Shown here: positions 1 to 11,043 of the stretch, piece by piece
Position numbering within the stretch: the first letter of the stretch is position 1
Layout of the letters: every line of letters begins with the position of its first letter
Source of the DNA: Gordionus sp. m RMFG-2023
Taxonomy: Eukaryota > Nematomorpha > Gordioida > Chordodea > Parachordodidae
NCBI RefSeq assembly: GCF_954871325.1
Contig: NC_088777.1
Location: 36,743,366 to 36,807,365, forward strand
Reading direction: 5' to 3'
DNA length: 64,000 bases
The notes under the pieces: model-generated
What the model saw: the letters and a program-made list of their open reading frames with translations, nothing else
Databases searched by the model: none
Told to the model about the DNA's origin: nothing
Program-made: the position numbers and the translations under genes

Positions 1-81
1 TAAAATGACTGTAGGTTCATCTAGCTAGAATTTGCCTCCAATTTTTATAAGGGGGAAGAGGTGGGTATTTAAATAGAGCGC

Positions 82-131
82 GATAAAGGGTAAGGTAAAA
101 TATAGGGCAGGATAAAGGGTAAGGTAAAATA
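82..131. repeat. Two-copy tandem repeat, about 30-bp period
   Basis: The block GATAAAGGGTAAGGTAAAAT occurs twice about 30 bases apart, separated by TATAGGGCAG. A diverged relative of the surrounding 150 bases appears near 10,120-10,250, sharing the order CCAATTTTT, AGGGGG, and later GAGCAAAATA, so this is probably the edge of a dispersed repeat. Confidence 0.55.
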
Positions 132-956
132 ATCAATATTTATAGATCAAGAGCAAAATAATTGGTAAAGAATTCTAATTTATTAATAAATATTGAATTA
201 AAATGATTGCTTCACGATACATTTAAACAAATTTTGACTTTATACATATTTGGAGGTAATTTTTAGATTGCGGTTAGTAACAACTAGTTTATCACTTTAT
301 AAATAGTGGTTCAATTAATTTGGATTATATCTATAAACCATATTCTGATTTTTTATTTATTATTAACATCTTTGATTTATTAGATTATGCACCCAGCAAA
401 CTTTGTATGTTCTTTGCCTGCTCTTTCATAAAATAGGGTCAACTCTCTAATCACATCTTTCTTGATATCTTTTTCTCTTAAGAGCTCCTCTACATTTTGA
501 AATATCTATTGACGATTCTGGCCTAAAGTTGTTAGAAACTATGAGTGGGAATGATTTAAATACCTTGCAAGCTGTTGAAATATGATTTCGAATGGAGTTC
601 TATAAAAAAAATTGTTAAATTTGTTATGCCTGAAAGGCTATGCTAATATCACGTTTCATTTCGTTTATAATTTTTGTTGTTACTTTTGCGACCAACCATT
701 TGAGAAAATTGTTTGCCTTACACTATATTAAATGATATATTTTTTGGATCGAACAATTAACATTATTTTTCATATATAAAGAAAAAGACATTTATAAAGA
801 GATAGCAATAATACATATTTGTTGAATTATGTATTAATATGTTATGTAAATGTTTGCTTAAATATAGAAAATAAAATATACCCTCGAAATATAACGAATC
901 AACAAGTCGAATCCATTATAAGAACATATCATTACTAAATATTATAGCCTTTCATC

Positions 957-1030
957 ATGGTGGCCAAGACGACTCTCGAACTCGCGACCTTAGGCCTATC
1001 ACCTGTTTACTCATCAGGTCTATGTTCAAC
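957..1030 (-). repeat. tRNA-derived SINE-like segment
   Basis: On the minus strand the stretch reads AAGGTCGCGAGTTCGAGAGTC followed by GTCTTGGCCACC. This resembles a Pol III B box (GGTTCGANNCC with mismatches) in a T-arm-like context, preceded by TGATGAGTAAACAGG, a possible degraded A box. Acceptor-stem pairing is poor, so it is not a working tRNA. A tRNA-headed SINE or tRNA fossil is the best reading. Confidence 0.4.
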
Positions 1031-3566
1031 ATAAATACGACATATTGTATATCTAATTATCGAACGCATAACTTTAAATGTCGCCTTTTGGCCGAGTATA
1101 ATGAGTTCTTTTTCCCACTTATGTTATTACAGAAAAATAGAACCCACTAATCAATTATCTAAGTCTTTTTCCTCTTTCAATAATAACACGGTTAAATAAT
1201 ATAAGAGACTCATATCGTAGAATATATTAAAATTTAGGACGTAAAACAACGCAAAGTAACGTACAATAAGTCATCGTAAAATACAAATCGCGGCTCTGAA
1301 TCGTAAAATAGGTCAATACTAGTGCTGTAAACGTTACTCCAAAAAATAAACGCTTTATTCGTTACGTTGAAAAAGGAACGAATTATGATTACTCTAAAAA
1401 AAAGAACTTTTTAATTTTTATTAAAAAAGTAACTCATTACTTAAAAAAAATACTAAGTATTATATATATAATTATCTTTATTTTTTATCTCCATAGATAA
1501 TAAAAATAAAATTATACAAAAATAATATTATAAGATAAGTTCTTTTTATAATAATTTTTGTTTATTTTTAACAATTGATTTTCAAAATTTTGATCAGATA
1601 AACAATTTAGTGTTCAACACATTCGTCAATTGAAGCAAGAATAAGAGGGTGTGATTATATTCAATAAAAAATTTTAATTGGGGGAATATATAAAAATATT
1701 TAAATAAGGATCTTTATTTTCAAAAAAGCTGATTATATTAACTTCACAAGAATCCTCATTCACATCCTCATCCAATTTTTTAAAATCCTTATCGAATTTT
1801 AATTTGTATTCATATTTTTATCTATATATGTTTTTTCTCGAGGAACTTTATTTGATTCTCCAGATTATTTTGATATTTTTTTTCCAACCTAACTTTTGAT
1901 AATTAAAAAAGAAATTTTGTATAATTTTAATATTTGTTTAAATTTAAAATATAATCTGCAGAATATTATTTCAAAATTGCCTTTCCTTTTTAAATTACCT
2001 GTTAATTTTTTTTAAATGTTATTAACTAGCTTTTTTAATCATTACAAAAATTATCGCTTTCTCTTCCTATTTTGGTTTTATATATTTGTTGAATGAGTCT
2101 ATTTTTCTTCTTAATTCATTTTTTTACAATTTTATTTTTTAATCTAAATTTTTTTATGACTTTTAGATTATATAAAATTAAATTAATAAAATAAAATAAG
2201 TTTATTTAATAATATAAGAGATTGAAATATTTAATTATTTAGTTAATCATTTCAAATGCCATGTAAATGGAAGGAAAATATATATAATAACATCAAGTTG
2301 TCTTTCAGCATACATAATGTAAAGGTGGGCAATATACAGAGAATTCTAAAAATATGGAAAAGACAAGGTAATTACACCATAACGAGAGAATCTTAATTTT
2401 AAAAGCTTCAGTATAATTTATCTTCTTCACATTTTTTTTATATTAAAAAAAACTGCACTGATTTACTTTTTATCCAGCTACCCTGCCAATATTGAAAAAC
2501 CGACTTGATATCTTTTGATATTCATCATAGCCGATCTTTATTCTTATAAATTAACTTTAATTTAATATCTTAGCTTACTTATCTTTATAGGCAAGATCAA
2601 CAAGAAATATAAAAGTTTCATAAAATTGTAGGTAGTGATCATGTAAAATGATAAAATTTGTCAGACTTTTTTATTATTTATCTTTTCCTATTTATAGTCC
2701 TAAGTAGTCTAATATACTTAAATGAGCGTTAGATGGGCTGGGGTATACTCTCTCTTCTGCAATTTTATTTAGAAGATTAATTTTTAAGCCCTAATTTAAA
2801 ATAATATAAATTCTTATACTAGATTCACCCTTTGGTTGATTATATAGACAAATTATTCTTTTAAACTATGTACCTATTTTTGATATTTTATCCGTATTTT
2901 TTCTATATCGTCTTGATCTTCTATTAAAATGGACTGAATTTTGATTTTGAAAAAATTAATTTCTAAAATAATGAAAAAGTTATCCGTGTTTATTTTTTAA
3001 TTAATATGTTATGCGACAGATATTTTTCTTTAAATCTAGATGTGTAATTGTAAATTAATATTTAAAAAAAAAGATCAATTGATATAGTCGATCTGTTATT
3101 TTTTTAAATTCCCAATATTACAACCTATGTGTCAGCGATAGTATTACTAATATTGGTATAGTTAATAACCCTATTAATAATGTAAGCCATTTTAAATCGC
3201 CGTAAATAAACATGAATAAAGTTGATATAATTTCATATATCTGCAAGATAATTACTATGAATAATAGCACCAAAAATAAAAAAATATTTTTTCAAAATGG
3301 ACAAATCATATATTTTTATAAATTTTTTAAATTATTTTTTTCATATATAAATTTATATTTTATAGAATTACACTTTTAATAAATCACATTTCTAATATTT
3401 ATAAAGTTAATAATTACCACACACACTAATTAGCTCTAAAAGGTATATTTTATATGGAAACTTTTTTAAATCGATATATCATTGGAATATTGGAATTTTT
3501 TAAAGATCTTGTAAATAATAGAAAATAAAAGTTTTATGGGGAAACCTGTTTTTTGTCAACATTTGT

Positions 3567-3574
3567 GGTGGCTA
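3567..3574. repeat. Left 8-bp target-site duplication of the hAT element
   Basis: GGTGGCTA immediately precedes the terminus CAGGCGCGTAACCA and is repeated exactly after the other terminus at 5192-5199. An 8-bp duplication is the hallmark of hAT (and P-type) transposition. Confidence 0.9.
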
Positions 3575-3673
3575 CAGGCGCGTAACCAATGGGGGGGAAA
3601 GGGGAAAATTTCCCCCCCCCATCGCAAATTTGACTATTTTCATAAATATCATTTTAAGCTAATAAAAATTTTA

Positions 3674-3706
3674 CCCCCCCCCCCCAGACCCCCCCCCCCC
3701 CCCCCC
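3674..3706 (+). repeat. Poly-C tracts in the left subterminal region of the hAT element
   Basis: Twelve Cs, then AGA, then eighteen Cs. On the other strand this is a long G tract able to form a quadruplex; on this strand it can form an i-motif. Just left of it are a G7 run, a G4 run and a C10 run. Exact lengths of such homopolymers are unreliable in any assembly. Confidence 0.7.
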
Positions 3707-3834
3707 ACTAATCAAAATTTTACAAATATTTGAATATCAATTTTCCAACATATTATTCAAAATTATTAATAAAATGGAAATATATTTAGTCAAAGAGATT
3801 GAAATCAAACGATAATTAATAGATAAGGCTGAGC

Positions 3835-4711
3835 ATGAAAAAAAGTAATGTGTCGTTAGCAGCGATATCATTATTGAATTCAATTGATCAATCAGAGTTT
3901 ATCATTGCTGCTAGTTGCATCAATAAATTATTTTCCTATAGCTCACTACTTTGTAGAAATATACAAAAACCAAATTTAGATTTGATTCAGGTTATTGATT
4001 TGGCGGAAAATATACATGAACAGGTAGATACAATAAGAATGAATGTAGACGTTGAATCGAAGGCTAAATTTTATGATATAATACTAATTAAACCTCGTCT
4101 AGCACCTAGGCCATTATTGAGATGAAAATAAATATTGGCTCAACTGAAGAATATTATAAAATATCCATTTTCATCCCATTCTTAGATACTTTTTTATCGC
4201 AAATAAAAGTACCGGTTTTAGATAAAAAACAAGTCTTTAGCAATCTTCAAGTTTTATTACCCAAAGATCCTTCTTCATTTTCTAATGCCACTATTGGTAA
4301 AATTAAATATTTAGAAAAATTTTATTCCTATGAGATTGATACTGAAATAAATTTAATCAGTGAATTCGAATTGTGGTATAAATATTTATACGTTTAGCTA
4401 TTTTACCTGAGCATACTATTGATGCGCTCAATCGGTGTAAAGAAACCTTGGCTCAATTTCCTAATATTTCGAAGTTTTTTTATATTCTTGCATGTTTGCC
4501 TATTACAACATGTACGAATGAAAGGACTTTTTCCAACTTGAGAAGGTTGAAAACATATTTACGAAGTACTGAATCTCGGCTAAATGGGTTAGCTCTGTTA
4601 AATAATCACAGAGATTTGGTTCCAACGACAAACGAAATAATTAAAAATCTTGTATTTGATAAGAAGTTAAAAAAACTTGTTAATTTAATTATTTTCTCGT
4701 CAATATTTTAA
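3835..4711 (+). pseudogene. hAT transposase remnant (three frame segments)
   Basis: Three adjoining open segments (3835-4125, 4122-4397, 4448-4711) lie in successive order of a hAT transposase. The middle one has the YYKISIFIPFLD motif typical of ZMYM1/THAP12-like hAT transposases. The last carries the dimerisation region with FPNISKFFYILACLPITTC, followed by NERTFSNLRRLKTYLRS and RLNGLALLNNH. No N-terminal zinc finger (BED/TTF) is visible, and the segments sit in different frames. It lies wholly inside the bounded element 3575-5191, so this is a dead transposon gene, not a host gene. Confidence 0.85.
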
Positions 4712-4827
4712 ACTACTATTAGTATTTTCAATAAAAAAATTATATTCTACTTATATTGTATGAGAATTTAAGCTGAGGCTAGTTTTTAAAGCAAATTTTA
4801 TAAAAAAAATGACATTACACTTTATTT

Positions 4828-4955
4828 CAACTTTACATTTAAAAAACCTTTACATAAAAACCTTTACATTTAATAAACCTTACATTTAAAAACCTTTACA
4901 TAAAAACCTTTACATTTAAAAAACCTTTACATTTAAAAAAACTTTATTAAATATA
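4828..4955 (+). repeat. Short tandem repeat, AACCTTTACATTTAAA type
   Basis: Units built from (A)AACCTTTACATTTAAA and AACCTTTACATAAA alternate irregularly about seven times inside the 3' part of the hAT element. It is probably replication slippage in a subterminal region. Confidence 0.7.
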
Positions 4956-5084
4956 ATATACCTAACTTGAAATAATAAAAAAGAGGCTTGTAATATCCTA
5001 TCCATAAGCACGAATTAGTAAATAATAGTTAAAAATAGAAATATAATTAAATTATGAATAATTTAATAGAATAGCTAAATAAGA

Positions 5085-5147
5085 CCCGGCCGAAGGCCGG
5101 GGAAAGCTGGCCGAAGGCCAGGTAAAAGGGGTTTGGGGCGAAGCCCC
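5085..5147 (+). repeat. Three successive GAA-loop mini-hairpins
   Basis: Three perfect short inverted repeats share a three-base GAA loop: CCCGGCC-GAA-GGCCGGG at 5085-5101, CTGGCC-GAA-GGCCAG at 5107-5121 and GGGGC-GAA-GCCCC at 5135-5147. The third contains GCGAAGC, known from physical studies as an unusually stable DNA mini-hairpin. They stand about 45-105 bases from the right terminus of the hAT element, in otherwise A/T-rich DNA. Confidence 0.85.
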
Positions 5148-5654
5148 CAAAAATTTTTCCCCCCTATAAGAAAATCCTGGATACGCCACTGGGTGGCTAA
5201 GATATCTAATTAATTATTATACATATTTATCACTTTTGTTTTTAAGATTGAGCTATAGTTTCCAATTATTTCAGGTATTTTTATATCAATAACGCTATTA
5301 CAATAAGTATGAGACTCAGGGATTAGGTACAATGGATCCTATACCCCCTAAGCATATGAAACAAAATACTTCCCTAGAAAAATAAAGAAGAATAAGGATA
5401 CAGAAATATTTATAAAATTTGTTCTTCCCACTCCATCTTTCCTTTAATTACATATTTAAAAATAACATTTAAAAAGTGATATTTATTGCACAATTTTAAA
5501 TAAAAATATAACTAAATTCTGACTAGAAATATTGAAAAATATAATTTTTAAATATGTTTTATAAAAAAAAATAACAGCTAATATATTGCAAATAAATTCA
5601 TAAAAAATAAATAAATGTTTACGAAAGTTAGCCTTAGCTGTCTACTTTACAGAT

Positions 5655-5836
5655 CAGTAGCGTAACTGGGGGTGGATAAACAGGGGTTCAAGCCCCCTGA
5701 AAAATTTGAAAAACCCCTCAAAATTTTGATTTTTTTATACCACTAAAAAAATGTATTTTCATAATGTTATAGCTAAAAAAAAAGTTATAAAAATTTTTCG
5801 AGCCCCCTGAGATTGTAAAGGCCTGTTACGTCCATG
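5655..5836. mobile_element. hAT-like MITE, 182 bp
   Basis: The termini CAGTAGCGTAACTGG and CCTGTTACGTCCATG are imperfect inverted repeats sharing CGTAAC. The flanks TTACAGAT (5647-5654) and CTACAGAT (5837-5844) match at seven of eight positions, as expected of an aged 8-bp target duplication. It has no coding capacity. The end sequence is related in style to the larger hAT element at 3575-5191, which could be its autonomous relative. Confidence 0.75.
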
Positions 5837-7070
5837 CTACAGATGATGTTAAAATTCTGTTAGGAGATGAATTATCTTATTTTGCTTTCTAAATATAGTT
5901 TGCGAATTTATAACTTTTATTTTAAAGTTATTAAATTTGTATTTTTTTTATCAACTTTAAACGATATTTATATTAATTTATTATTTCAGAATCTATCATT
6001 TAAATAATAACCTTTTACTCTTTATGAAAAATTAAAATGGTATATATACGACTGGTGGCATTCTCAGGGGGCTCAAAAAAATATAATTGATCTTATATTG
6101 AAACAAAAAGTTTTACACTATCCATCTTTTATATCAAAGAAATCAGGCTACTTCTACAAACTCATACACGTTTTATTATTTTTTGAGTTTGAACGTACCC
6201 TTATAACAAAATATTTTTAAAAAAAGAATTTGGGCTAAGTTAAATTCATTCATTGATTACTAAAATGCAATTTCATCACCCCCTTAAGGAATTGAAGTGT
6301 GCATCACGTATTTTTACTAATATATAGATCCCATACATTATATCTTATCGTTTATTATAGAGGACGTACCTTTATGTAGCCTCTGCTAGAATAGGAAAGA
6401 AGGGGTAAGGCACGGGTTATTTTATTTATTAATTCCGTTGCCAGTAGAATAGTGATGTTTAAATTTCATGTAATAATATAATATAATAATGTACCAAAAG
6501 ATCCGATTTATTTATTTTTTTGTTTTTTCTTATATTTTTTTAAAAAGTCTTATGCTTTAATTGTTGGGAGTATGTCGATATCGTGTAACCCAAAGAAAAA
6601 ATCTTGTTTACTGACGTCTAGAGTTGTTATAGATACAAAATAGGTAACGGTATCTGTATCTAGATATATTTATATAAAAAGTATTCCGGCTATAAAGATA
6701 TTTATATTTAACTTTGATAGATATATTTTTAAATAATTTTGTTATACTTTTTTTTATAATAAATTATATTATAATATGTCTGAGATTATTTCATTAAATG
6801 AACTAACAGATATATTTTAACTTGCGCAATGAGCAACATCATGTTAAATTTTATGCTATAATTTATTTTATTTAAATTAATTTAAAAAAATATATATCAT
6901 AATTTTATATAAATATTTATAGATAATCTCTGAAAAGAAATCAGTTATTAAATATTGAATTTATTTGGGCAATACTTAGATGATATAAATAATAAGTTTT
7001 GCTACTAATCAAATTTTGAATAATTATTTGAAAAATAAGCATCGAATTTTAATATATTTATTGATTAAAC

Positions 7071-7441
7071 TAGAGCTCTGCAAAAGTAGTCTCGGCCCGT
7101 ACCCGGTTCGGCCTTACTTTTTCAAAAAAATCGGGCTCTGACCGGGTCGGGCCTATTATTTTTAAAAAAAATTTGGGTCCATGCCTTAGAAATTTTTCAA
7201 AATATATCTTAATTTTTCAATTTTATATTGAATTTTTTATAAAAATATTTGATTATATTTATAGAAACTAGATGCTAATTTTGAGTAATTATAAAAATTA
7301 ATTTCTATATTTAAATAAATTCGGGCTGGGTCGGGCCAATATAAATTTTTTTTTAAAAAAATCGAGTTCGGGCCGGGCCGGCAAAACTTTTAATAAAAAT
7401 TTCGGGCCTGGCCGGGTTTGAAAAATTAGCACGAATCACTA
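7071..7441. mobile_element. hAT-like MITE with GGCCCGG-type subterminal repeats
   Basis: The element starts TAGAGCTCTGC and ends GAATCACTA. The flanks GATTAAAC (7063-7070) and GATTAAAC (7442-7449) are a perfect 8-bp target duplication. Near both ends there are several copies of CGGGCC/GGCCCG words in an A/T-rich background, while the middle is plain A/T. It has no coding capacity. Family relatives with the same word repeats occur at 34,234-34,589 and as a fragment near 20,390-20,470. Confidence 0.85.
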
Positions 7442-9886
7442 GATTAAACCACTATAAAGTTATTCATTTTTCAATATAACAACAACTCTGCACTCATTGC
7501 CCCGTTATAGAGAGTTTAGTGTGGCTAAAAATTTTCAGGTAAACTGGAGTACCTTAAAACTTTTAGAATGTTTTGTTATTAAAATATATCAATTATTTAT
7601 AATCATTTAATTATATCTATATATTGTATATGAATTTTTAAAATCTGACAATCATTATTTTAATAATATATTTATATATGGATGTGATATCAGATAAATA
7701 AATTTTTAGACCCATACGAAATTTAAATTTTAACAATAGAGTCCAAATTAAAAATTATGCACACCTTACATAAGTAGAATAAAAATTGTATCTGCCTCTT
7801 AGATGGATTTGTAAAAATATATGTGTATATAGATCGTTTTTCGAAGATGCAGACCTATATTTGTGTCTAGATCTGTTTGAAAAGTATTTTTTAACAACTG
7901 TTGTCACCTGTCCTAGTTCCAGTGATTGGGATCCTATGTATTTATCATCTTTCAATTGTATTACCTTATTATTATCATGTATATATTAGATATTTCATTA
8001 ATATTATTATTGGTTCACATTTTCATTTTCATAATTCTTGACATTTATTTACTTACATTCATTGATATATCATTCTCATCATCATATTATTGGTACACTT
8101 TATTTATCAACATTTGCTTCGTCATCTATTATTATTGACATTGATGTTCTGGGTGAAGAGAAATGGATTTTCATTTCTTTCGTTTCCCATTCTAGTTTAG
8201 GCCATGTCTGAACATATAATTGTATTTTTTCTTTTTCTTTGTTTCCGCTGAGTGCCATGAACTCTTTAAATGATTGATTTATCAAGTCCATATACTTTAA
8301 ACCAGGGACCTCGTTGGCTAGATACTAGCACCAATCTTGAAATATAGATTAGCATCTTTGTAAAAAATTAGTAATCAATTTTTAAATAATTAGCACCCAG
8401 TAATGATTTTACAAAATTTTCGGCGTATTTTAATTTAATATTTCCATATGGCATAATCATTTTATTATGATTTTCTTCCTCTCGTCTCAAGTAAAAACAA
8501 AATGTGGCAAAGACAAAAGATATTGTAGAAAAAAAAGTATGCAATCTATTATTTTATAAATGAAATAGAACCTAATATATAAAATACGTTAAGGTTATTT
8601 AAATTTAGTATATATTCATTTTTACGTTGATTTTTGAGTATACCAAAAATATAGTTATTTTTTGTATTGGGTCGAGATTTATAGATTATAACTTTTTAAG
8701 GATAACGTTAAGAGGCGTGATTAGTAGCTCTATTTTTGCCTCTTCCATAAGATGTGATTGATTTTGTCTAATATTTTAGAGTGATTAGGATGAGTGCACT
8801 GCCTTTGTAATCCTTAAGGCCCTTAGGATTTTTACATTTGGGGAAGTTTGATATTATCGAAATAATCGATTATCCTGGAAAATTATTTGTATTCCATATT
8901 ATATTAAAGGGTGTATAGATTACGTGATTATAATGGCATGATTGATAAATATGACACCAAGCAAAAATTATAGATATCAAACGTATATTGATTTAATATA
9001 ACAGGATTTAATGGATCTATTTTTTATATCGCACATGTTGTTTGGCATGTTAAATTTTTATACATCCATTTAATAAAATACAATCAAGAGATTTTTTTAA
9101 ACATTAATTACAAAAGTAAATTTTAGTTTATATTTTTAAATTTTACGGTAATGTAAATAAAAATGATTAAATAAGAAACTACTATCTCTACTTTTGAATC
9201 TTTCTTTTGTGATAGCAATATTCAATAAAATTGGATTAATAGTATTACTGCCATATTTTATATTTTCCTTTAATTAATGACTTTATTGATAAGAATATAA
9301 TAAAACATAAGCCAAATATATCATTATGATTGTAATTTAATTGTACTATTTTAACAAAAATATAAATAAACATCAGTATGTAGCGTATGCGCTATCTTAT
9401 TTTTTAATATTATTTTAAAACCATATCTTCGATAGGAAATAACAAATAGATTTTTAGAATATGCATCAATAATAACTAATTGTAATTTATAAAATTATTA
9501 ATAATGACTTTAATATAAAAAAAACATATAATGAATAATTGGTATAAATTTATAGTAATATAATATTTTTTCTCTAGAGAAATTTTTTTTGAGAATCATA
9601 TTAAACAAACTTTATATTAAGAATATAGAGGTTTTTATTGAATATACAATCTTTTTGGCCTTTTTAACGTACAATCTGTATCTTACACTTTTTTAGTTTT
9701 TTCCCGTTGTGGTAGAAAACCACATGGCATCAGACTTATTCCTGCCAGTCCCTTGCTTGGCATTTTTAATGTATCGACCTTTTGCAAAATTTAAGATAGC
9801 CTGCAATTATTTCTTAGGCTCTTTCTAAGAGAAATAAGTATACAACTTAAGCTTACAGATATAATATCACTATTCACTTAGTTAGT

Positions 9887-10045
9887 GATGTTAAAAAGCC
9901 CTATTTGAGTCTATTTTTAAAATGGCCCTATTAAGATTATGTAAACCCATAGATTTTGCCAATAGATGGTAGAGAAATTTGGGCATCTATTTGTCTAATC
10001 TTGTTGTAATCGAGCTTTTTATAAAGATTAGTTATTCGAACCTAA
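9887..10045. repeat. Diverged AGTGTTG-family MITE copy
   Basis: It starts near GTTAGTGATGTTAAAAAGCC and contains the family core GATGGTAGAGAAATTTGGGCATCT, shared with the copies near 13.2, 15.2, 20.8 and 58.5 kb. The right end has decayed, and boundaries are approximate. Confidence 0.45.
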
Positions 10046-10812
10046 CTCTAGATTTAATGCCGTTCTCTAATTATAAATGTAGTGGGTAGTGTCTACATGA
10101 GCTGTGATGGGAGGGGGGAGGGGTAATTGCAGTTTGTTTCCAATTTTTTTAGGGGGTAGGCATATAGGATGGTAGGCTAGGGGTAGAATAAAAATATTGG
10201 AGCTTATCTATTAAATTTTTAAAAAAAATGGAGCAAAATATATTGCTGTATATAATTATTTAATACTTTTATTATATACCTTTCAGTCATTATTTTTCAG
10301 ATAAAACTTATTACTGTATAATTTTCTGTTATCTTTTTAAATGTAATTTAAAAGGTTAGGTTGAGACATTCTATAGTTCATATTCATGCCAAAAAGTGTC
10401 CTATAATAATGCATTCATTGTAAATGAAGGGTTTTTAATTTAATTTATGTTATAAATAATAACCCTTTTACAATATTAGAGTATTGATAATTTAAGTTAT
10501 TCTTTTTAAAATATATGACGTAGTACCATTATAATTAAAAACATGATTTATAATGTGGGAATAGAATACGTATCCTATTGTAGACTCTAGCACTAAGCAG
10601 AAAAATATAAAAATTATAAAATTTAGAGCATTAAGTAACATTTTTATTCTTGATAAGAAAATAATTAATATTAATATCTTCTAAAATGATTAATATGATT
10701 GACATAAATATTTAATATATGCCATTCAATATGTCAATTTGTAACAGCTACCAGCTGATCATATAATCTGACAATGGTATATTTAGGATGATCATGTAAT
10801 AAAATTTTGCAG

Positions 10813-11043
10813 AAATGTCCTATGCCTTAAATTTATCTATATCGAAGAAAAAAGAATTAGTTCAACATTTAAATAATGAATTAGTTCTAACTGATTTAAA
10901 AGCCCAAGAATATAATTCACAAAAATTTTTGGAATTTTTAGATGATATTTTTTATAAATCATTTATAGATGATGCCAATTTTTTGCAAATGGTTCAAGTA
11001 TTGTTTACAGGGGGAATGGATCTGAAAAATTTTAAAACTAAGT
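10813..11043 (+). CDS. UBR3: UBR3 exon 1 of those seen (N-terminal segment)
   Basis: The exon follows a TTTTGCAG acceptor. The first ATG is at 10,815, two bases into the exon, so this may be the first coding exon after a 5'-UTR intron, or an internal exon. It encodes helical sequence ending [11 protein letters not shown], matching the GG..F segment just before the UBR box in UBR3. The frame would run into a stop at about 11,069. A donor GTAATA at 11,044 instead joins it in phase to 11,087. Confidence 0.7.

Larger units (their letters stand above)
1..3566. other. AT-rich non-coding flank upstream of the hAT element
   Basis: No reading frame here resembles a known protein and no exon of the downstream gene was recognised. 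It holds a short tandem repeat near base 82, a tRNA-derived SINE-like segment on the minus strand near base 960-1020, and at about 1321 a start AGTGCTGTAAACG that looks like the terminus of a hAT-type short element whose far end I could not fix. The rest is A/T-rich sequence without visible structure. Confidence 0.6.
3575..5191 (+). mobile_element. Bounded hAT DNA transposon with decayed transposase
   Basis: The element begins CAGGCGCGTAACCA and ends GGATACGCCACTG. The ends form an imperfect terminal inverted repeat of type CAG.GGCGTAaCCA and are flanked by a perfect 8-bp duplication, GGTGGCTA. Inside lie broken transposase frames whose last part is the hAT C-terminal dimerisation region. The left subterminal part has G runs, a GGGGAAAATTTCCCC palindrome and two very long C tracts. 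Short tandem units of TAAAAACCTTTACATT type lie at about 4830-4950, and three GAA-loop hairpins lie near the right end. At 1617 bp with several breaks it is non-autonomous. The transposase resembles the invertebrate hAT group related to ZMYM1/THAP12 (52-kDa repressor-like) proteins. Confidence 0.9.
5200..10812. other. Non-coding region between the hAT element and the first recognised UBR3 exon
   Basis: Apart from the two bounded MITEs and the weak repeats listed separately, I see only A/T-rich sequence. Overlapping frames on both strands at about 7755-8291 are low-complexity and resemble no protein. If the exon at 10,813 is not the first, the promoter and upstream exon(s) of UBR3 could lie here, but nothing in the sequence identifies them. 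Confidence 0.5.

Noticed and set aside
7755-8291. Four overlapping frames on both strands
   Set aside because: Low-complexity Ile/Tyr/Leu-rich translations with no similarity to known proteins and no splice context.
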